From assembly GCA_026392775.1 (NCBI GenBank), contig JAPLBK010000040.1, positions 1 through 17,409 of the forward strand: 17,409 nt of DNA, in the 5' to 3' direction. Below the pieces are notes generated by a model, which saw only the letters and a program-made list of their open reading frames with translations, was not told the DNA's origin and made no database searches. Source of the DNA: Actinomycetota bacterium (GTDB lineage: Bacteria > Actinomycetota > Actinomycetes > Nanopelagicales > Nanopelagicaceae). Positions 16,542 through 17,409 of the stretch are shown one piece after another (the first letter of the stretch is position 1; every line of letters starts with the position of its first letter). Both the position numbers and the translations under genes were made by a program.

Positions 16542-17005
16542 GTACCTAGTCTCTTTAAAGCATCCCCACTAAGTCTAAATACTGTCCATTCATCCATGGC
16601 CACTGCGCCTATGGATTTATAGAGCTCAATGGACGGTTCATTCCAATCGAGAACCCACCATTGGAATCTTTCATAGCCACGTTCAACACAAATCTTTGCA
16701 AGAGTCTTTAGAAATTCCATTCCAAAACCTTTACCGCGATGGGCAGGATCAACATAGAGATCTTCTAAATACAGACCTGGTTTTCCTAGCCATGTTGAAT
16801 AGTTCAAGAACCAGATTGCAATACCAACTACTTGCCCATCAACCTCAGCAACATTGCAGAAAGCGCTTGGCTTATCACCAAAGATTGTTTCCTCAATTTG
16901 TTGCAGCGTTGCCTTTGCCTCTAGTGGGGCTTTTTCATACTCAGCTAAATCTTTAATGAGTTGCAAGATGCGTGGAGCATCTTGCTTCATAGCAACGCGG
17001 ATCAT
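16538..17005 (-). CDS. GNAT acetyltransferase, diamine/thialysine type (SSAT-like)
   Basis: A 155-residue cytosolic acetyltransferase. It has the SSAT/thialysine-acetyltransferase pattern: LNYSTWLGKPGLYLEDLYVDP (67-87), the acetyl-CoA loop HRGKGFG (89-95), and QWWVLDWNEPSIELYKSIGA (115-134) followed by DEWTVFRL. Members acetylate polyamines, thialysine or similar amines; the true substrate here is unknown. The ATG overlaps the mutY stop (ATGA on the minus strand), so the two are coupled. Its TAA overlaps the TAA of the convergent metallopeptidase gene within the palindrome TTAA at 16538-16541. Confidence 0.88.
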   Translation of the reverse strand: MIRVAMKQDAPRILQLIKDLAEYEKAPLEAKATLQQIEETIFGDKPSAFCNVAEVDGQVVGIAIWFLNYSTWLGKPGLYLEDLYVDPAHRGKGFGMEFLKTLAKICVERGYERFQWWVLDWNEPSIELYKSIGAVAMDEWTVFRLSGDALKRLGT

Positions 17006-17409
17006 GCGGGCAGTCTATATCGCTTGCGGGGGATGGCTTCTATAAGTAAATCTGCCTGCAGAGTATTAAGGGCTTTCTCTACTTGTGACTCATCAGGCCA
17101 GAGTTTTTTGATTGCATTCTCAGTTAACGATTCATTCTCACGCAAAGCTTGCACGATTGTGCCACGGCATTTTCTATCGGTGCCATGCCAGTCTTGTGAT
17201 TTACGTACTAAATCAGTTTTTGGATAACCATTCTTTCGCCAATTACATTGGCCAATGACTGGGCACTGCTCACAAATGGGGTTTTTAGATGTGCACACCA
17301 GTGCACCAAGTTCCATTGTTGCAGCAGCCCATATGTGAGCATTCTTTGGGGGTTGCAGAGCAAGGCGCGAGGCTTTCTCTCTAGTTGTTGGTGCTGGCTT
17401 TGGATGTTC
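17002..17409 (-). CDS. mutY: A/G-specific adenine glycosylase, C-terminal part (partial)
   Basis: Removes adenine mispaired with 8-oxoguanine. The minus-strand frame is open to the window edge; 135 residues are visible and the N-terminal catalytic part lies beyond base 17409. The 4Fe-4S cluster ligands are plain: CTSKNPICEQCPVIGQC, spaced C-x6-C-x2-C-x5-C, preceded by WAAATMELGALV as in actinobacterial MutY. The tail, GTDRKCRGTIVQALRE then a winged-helix-like segment ending RKRYRLPA, matches the short actinobacterial C-terminus rather than the long NUDIX-like domain of E. coli MutY. An internal Met at 17316-17314 is not the start, because the conserved sequence continues upstream. mutY near clpC is a common actinobacterial arrangement. 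Confidence 0.93.
   Translation of the reverse strand, partial: EHPKPAPTTREKASRLALQPPKNAHIWAAATMELGALVCTSKNPICEQCPVIGQCNWRKNGYPKTDLVRKSQDWHGTDRKCRGTIVQALRENESLTENAIKKLWPDESQVEKALNTLQADLLIEAIPRKRYRLPA

Noticed and set aside
17002..17316. A complete 104-residue iron-sulfur protein starting at the Met at 17316
   Set aside because: The frame stays open to the window edge and the upstream residues match the MutY segment before the cluster, so this is an internal Met.

Overview
This window looks like the chromosome of a low-GC, streamlined actinobacterium. I favour a freshwater acI-type lineage (Nanopelagicales), but that is inference. The proteins (RipA-like NlpC/P60, Rv2747-type N-acetylglutamate synthase, LysS, ClpC, MutY) and the order tilS-hpt-ftsH-folE-folP-folB-folK-panC-coaX-lysS-clpC-mutY are actinobacterial. 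The DNA, however, is visibly AT-leaning, intergenic gaps are a few bases to about 125 bases, and many genes overlap. No rRNA, tRNA, CRISPR array, transposase or phage gene was seen, and no stretch over 300 bases lacks a gene.

Layout. Bases 1-954: the end of an ABC ATPase and its six-helix ABC-2 type permease, joined by a TAATG overlap. Bases 1030-2232: a secreted coiled-coil NlpC/P60 peptidoglycan hydrolase with a TTG start, whose Shine-Dalgarno lies inside a perfect inverted repeat. Bases 2242-5835: tilS, hpt and ftsH. Bases 5822-7990: a compact folate operon, folE-folP-folB-folK, with overlapping or nearly touching ends. Bases 8042-9562: panC (N-terminally minimal) and coaX, for the pantothenate to CoA route; panD, often found here in relatives, is absent. 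Bases 9584-11589: lysS and an ArgA-like N-acetylglutamate synthase. Bases 11717-14747: clpC and a SOUL haem-binding-family protein. Bases 14856-16541: a secreted protein with a small two-cysteine domain, a Pro-Thr linker built from 24-bp DNA repeats, and an M6-like zinc metallopeptidase domain. Bases 16538-17409, minus strand: mutY (5' part outside the window) translationally coupled to a diamine-type GNAT acetyltransferase.

How it fits together. Most of the window is housekeeping: tRNA-Ile lysidine formation, purine salvage, membrane and cytosolic AAA+ proteolysis, folate and CoA synthesis, lysyl-tRNA charging, first step of arginine synthesis, and oxidative DNA repair. The accessory parts are the two secreted proteins and the SOUL protein. 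No clearly new multi-gene system was found. The best candidates for a closer look are the secreted M6-like protein with its N-terminal module, the SD-masking hairpin before the NlpC/P60 gene, and the shortened PanC.
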